From: Liquorilactobacillus aquaticus DSM 21051
GTDB taxonomy: Bacteria; Bacillota; Bacilli; Lactobacillales; Lactobacillaceae
Direction of reading: 5' to 3'
DNA: 64,000 nt
Assembly (NCBI RefSeq): GCF_001436755.1
Contig: NZ_AYZD01000033.1
Span: forward strand, 85,993 to 149,992
The notes beneath the pieces are model-generated. The model saw nothing but the letters and a program-made list of their open reading frames with translations. It ran no database searches and was not told where the DNA came from. Both the position numbers and the translations under genes were made by a program. Shown in pieces: positions 61,172 through 64,000 of this stretch; position 1 is the first letter of the stretch, and the number at the start of each line of letters is the position of its first letter.

Positions 61172-64000
61172 ATGTGCGGTCAAGGTACAGGGAACATAAA
61201 GGAACACTATAAAATGTATAAAAGAGGTAAAGTGTGGATATTTTCATTGCTGTTCTTGGGTAGTATGGCACTAGGAACTATTCAAACGAATCAGATTCAT
61301 GCTGCCCAGTCAGAAACAAGCGATAGTTCAGCGATACAGCAAACAGAAAGTACAACTTCAGCAACAAAAATTTCATCAAGTGCTGATCAGGAGAAAACGG
61401 AGCAGTCGAATTCATCAGAGACGAATTCAATTAGTGAAACAAAAAGTGAGGCAAAGAGCACAAATTCGGTTAAGAATAACCTGCCAGATGAAAGCGAAAA
61501 AGCAGATGAGAACATAAAAGCAAGTTCGACTGTAGAAGTATTACCAAGTGAAAAGGTTGATAGCTCAAGTGACATAACAACGACCGAGGAAGCTGTTAGC
61601 GAAAAAAATGAGATGTCTACATCCAACTCCTCTTCCGAAGAAAAAGTAAATGAGAATACAGAAGAGCCTATCAAACAAAGTAGTATTGCAGACACTTCAA
61701 GTAATCAGACGGAAAAAGTTGGCGTTGATCATACAAAGGAAGACAATCAAAACGTCAATGATGTTGCTACAAAAACTGCTAGCACGACTCTATCAACTGC
61801 TGAAGATACAAAGAAAGCAAGCTCGACGATTTTGGAAAGCGAGACTTATAACGAACCATACCGTAATCAATTGCATTTCTCACCCGCTGAAAACTGGATG
61901 AATGATCCTAATGGCTTATTCTATGATGAAAAAACCGGGTTGTACCACTTGTATTACCAATATAATCCGGAAGGAAATGAATGGGGAAACATGTCTTGGG
62001 GACATGCTACAAGTAAAGACATGATCAACTGGAAGCAAGAGGAACTTGCAATTCCAATGATGACTAATCAAGGGTGGGAGGACTTCACATACACCAATAC
62101 CACCGGCAGTTTAACAAAATACGGTGAGGTACGTTATGTTGGAGTGCCGACTACTAATTGGGGAGATTCTAACGGTAAAAAAGCGATTTTTAGCGGTTCA
62201 ATTTATTTAGACAAAAACAACGTTAGTGGGTTAGGAAAAAATACGATTTTAGCGTTTTATACAGCGGATTATCAAATTGCGACGAGAATCAATGATGGAA
62301 AAGACAATGGCTGGGGAACATGGATTGGTTTAAGTGAAATTCAAGAACAGCACTTGGCCTATAGTTTGGATGGAGGAAAAACCTTTGTTCAATACTCCTC
62401 GGATGGAAATTCAGCAGTTCCTAAACCACTGATCCCAGTCACAGCTTCAAATGGTGGGGATGCAGCCAATTTTAGAGACCCAAATATAGTTTATGACGAA
62501 CAAAATAAACAATTTTTGATGACAGTGGTCTCTAATCAGCAAGCACTTATCTATAAATCGAAAGATCTACTTCACTGGGAATATGCATCTAGCATTCAAA
62601 GACAAAAAAATATTGGAAACGGTGTTTGGGAGTGTCCAACATTAATACCGATGACGGTAGCAGGAACGAAGACAACCAAATGGGTATTTGCGGTCAGTAT
62701 ACAGCAAGGGGCTTCTGCAACTGGTTCAGGGATGGAATATTATGTCGGAAACGTCAATGAAAATGGAGAATGGCTGCCAGAAAGCGGTCAGACACTGAGC
62801 GAACCAATGACATTAGATTACGGTGAAGATTTCTATGCAGGAATTCCTTTTGCGAATATGGGTAACGGACGCAATGTACTTATTGCTTGGCAATCAAATT
62901 GGTCATACACAGGAGACGCTAAAACAGCACCTTGGTATGGGAACATGACTCTGCCAAGAGAGCTGAAATTAGTAAAGAGTACTGATGGTACTGATGGTTA
63001 TCTGTTAAAAAATATGGTTGTTACTGAAATTAAGAATAATGAGCAGAAGAATATCATTGAACCCTCTGAATCTAACAGCATCATTGAAAACGGTACGAGA
63101 AAAATTTCATACGTGGGTAATCAATATAAGATAACTGCTAAATTTTCATGGAATACTAAAAGCGCACCGGAATCTGTCGGTTTTAAACTGCGAGTTTCAG
63201 ATGATGGTCGTTACTTTCTTCGTGTCGGATATGATTTGACAACAAAAAAATTTTTTGTGCAACGGTTGAATACAGGTGAACCAAGCATGGGGGATCCACG
63301 CGATAAAATGAATGCGTCTGTAAGTACAGACAATAATACAATAACAATTACCGTTTACGTTGATGAAACAAGTATTGAGGCATTTGCAAATGATGGTGAA
63401 AGATCAATCACTCAAAATTTCTTCATGCGTCCAGAATACATCGGTGATCAGGCGACCAATCAAATCTATCTTTATGCAGAAAATGGAATAGCTCATATTA
63501 CTGATCTGACTGTGAATCCGCTCATAAGTATCTGGAACAATGAAGCTGAAATAATTTTTAATTATGTTGATGACCAAGGTAAGAAACTTATTCCTTCAAA
63601 AAGATATACAGGAAAAATTGGCGATACTTATTCATTGATCAAAGCAGATGAGATCAAAGGCTATTTTCTGAACGGTACAAGCATGGAAAATAAAAATACT
63701 GCTAATTTGTATACTGCAGAAGGTCAGCAAGTAACTTATATATACCGAAAAATTCAAACTGGAATAATAACAAAGGATACAACAATTGTTGCAGGTAAGA
63801 ACGCTAAATGGACCGCTACTGATAATTTTGTCAGTGGAACTGATATTGCAGGAAAAGCGTTGCAGATTAGCGATGTCAAGGTAGTTGGAACAGTGGACCC
63901 TACCAAAGCGGGTGCTTATTCTGTGAGTTATAGCTATGTGGATTCTCAGGGCAATATTGTTTCAAAAAAAGCCATAGTCAGCGTAATTGAGGCTCCTAAA
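61172..64000 (+). CDS. Secreted GH32 fructan hydrolase, 3' end outside window
   Basis: The frame runs 943 codons from ATG 61172 (behind GGGAGGAA) to the window edge without a stop. It opens with a KxYKxGKxW signal (HYKMYKRGKVWIFSLLFLG), then about 170 Ser/Thr/Glu-rich residues. The GH32 core has D245 (NWMNDPNG), D436 (FRDPN) and E487 (WECPTL), the nucleophile, stabiliser and acid/base. A beta-sandwich follows, then a MucBP-like domain (IIFNYVDDQGKKLIPSKRY) and an Ig-like domain. This is an exo-levanase/inulinase type, not a levansucrase (GH68 lacks WMNDPNG). Any wall anchor lies beyond the window. Confidence 0.92.
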   Translation, partial: MCGQGTGNIKEHYKMYKRGKVWIFSLLFLGSMALGTIQTNQIHAAQSETSDSSAIQQTESTTSATKISSSADQEKTEQSNSSETNSISETKSEAKSTNSVKNNLPDESEKADENIKASSTVEVLPSEKVDSSSDITTTEEAVSEKNEMSTSNSSSEEKVNENTEEPIKQSSIADTSSNQTEKVGVDHTKEDNQNVNDVATKTASTTLSTAEDTKKASSTILESETYNEPYRNQLHFSPAENWMNDPNGLFYDEKTGLYHLYYQYNPEGNEWGNMSWGHATSKDMINWKQEELAIPMMTNQGWEDFTYTNTTGSLTKYGEVRYVGVPTTNWGDSNGKKAIFSGSIYLDKNNVSGLGKNTILAFYTADYQIATRINDGKDNGWGTWIGLSEIQEQHLAYSLDGGKTFVQYSSDGNSAVPKPLIPVTASNGGDAANFRDPNIVYDEQNKQFLMTVVSNQQALIYKSKDLLHWEYASSIQRQKNIGNGVWECPTLIPMTVAGTKTTKWVFAVSIQQGASATGSGMEYYVGNVNENGEWLPESGQTLSEPMTLDYGEDFYAGIPFANMGNGRNVLIAWQSNWSYTGDAKTAPWYGNMTLPRELKLVKSTDGTDGYLLKNMVVTEIKNNEQKNIIEPSESNSIIENGTRKISYVGNQYKITAKFSWNTKSAPESVGFKLRVSDDGRYFLRVGYDLTTKKFFVQRLNTGEPSMGDPRDKMNASVSTDNNTITITVYVDETSIEAFANDGERSITQNFFMRPEYIGDQATNQIYLYAENGIAHITDLTVNPLISIWNNEAEIIFNYVDDQGKKLIPSKRYTGKIGDTYSLIKADEIKGYFLNGTSMENKNTANLYTAEGQQVTYIYRKIQTGIITKDTTIVAGKNAKWTATDNFVSGTDIAGKALQISDVKVVGTVDPTKAGAYSVSYSYVDSQGNIVSKKAIVSVIEAPK

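Noticed and set aside
61299-61901. Alternative frames inside the Ser/Thr-rich start of the GH32 gene
   Set aside because: They are out-of-frame readings of low-complexity codons; the GH32 frame runs through without a stop.
61172-64000. Levansucrase or inulosucrase (GH68) as the identity of the last gene
   Set aside because: WMNDPNG, RDP and WECP are GH32 motifs; GH68 motifs are absent.
1-64000. tRNA, rRNA, CRISPR, insertion sequences or phage genes
   Set aside because: None could be recognised: no transposase or integrase motifs, no spaced direct repeats of CRISPR type, no tRNA-like cloverleaf noticed.

Overview
The window looks like a piece of a low-G+C Gram-positive chromosome from a homofermentative or facultative lactobacillus. 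Secreted glucan and fructan enzymes with the KxYKxGKxW-type signal, a lactate dehydrogenase, a class Ib ribonucleotide reductase radical subunit, NADH oxidase, AzlCD, MocR and MerR regulators all point to Lactobacillaceae. The exopolysaccharide gene content fits sugar-rich-niche species such as Liquorilactobacillus. The species is inferred, not shown. No rRNA, tRNA, CRISPR array, insertion sequence or prophage gene was recognised.

Layout. 1-4.2 kb: end of a secreted L,D-transpeptidase carrying glucan/wall-binding repeats, a CPBP membrane protease, a TPR-like protein with a DUF1413-like partner, a NUDIX hydrolase and a 57-aa membrane peptide. 4.2-8.2 kb: azlC-azlD-transsulfuration enzyme operon facing a MocR regulator. 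8.2-11.3 kb: nrdF-nrdI behind two NrdR boxes, then a lactate-dehydrogenase-like gene with a malate-type specificity residue. 11.4-16.3 kb: TetR repressor facing a 1357-aa MMPL/RND exporter. 16.6-19.2 kb: aminotransferase plus 4-hydroxybutyrate dehydrogenase-like gene. 20-24.5 kb: a complete GH70 dextransucrase. 24.8-25.5 kb: a short archaeal-like triosephosphate isomerase homologue.

25.6-34 kb: a MerR regulator and a methionine gamma-lyase-like enzyme face an operon made of an amino-acid ABC importer, hydroxyacid dehydrogenase, aminotransferase, MFS exporter and RidA. Both promoters have the 19-bp spacer typical of MerR control, so this reads as one amino-acid uptake, elimination and overflow module. 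34-38.6 kb: small membrane proteins, a free-standing lipoyl domain with LipA and LplA, and a matrixin-type protease. 38.8-46.3 kb: a second TPR-like protein, an MHS-type transporter, a cre-controlled GH13 alpha-glucosidase, a membrane GDPD and a second hydroxyacid dehydrogenase.

46.5-53 kb: a seven-gene operon pxpB-pxpC-accB-accC-ycsI-pxpA-ycsG. It combines 5-oxoprolinase subunits with a dedicated biotin carboxylase and carrier, a D-glutamate-cyclase-like protein and an NRAMP-like transporter, and is the most interesting metabolic system here. 53.4-60.7 kb: APC permease plus ROK protein, aspartase, NADH oxidase plus DUF1722 protein, and cysteine synthase. 61.2 kb to the end: a secreted GH32 fructan hydrolase, cut by the window edge.

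Between genes runs a family of long palindromic terminators, several close to the form GGCTGGGTCAAAA...TTTTGACCCAGCC. Three of them are joined to a conserved ~100-bp non-coding sequence that looks like a dispersed repeat.
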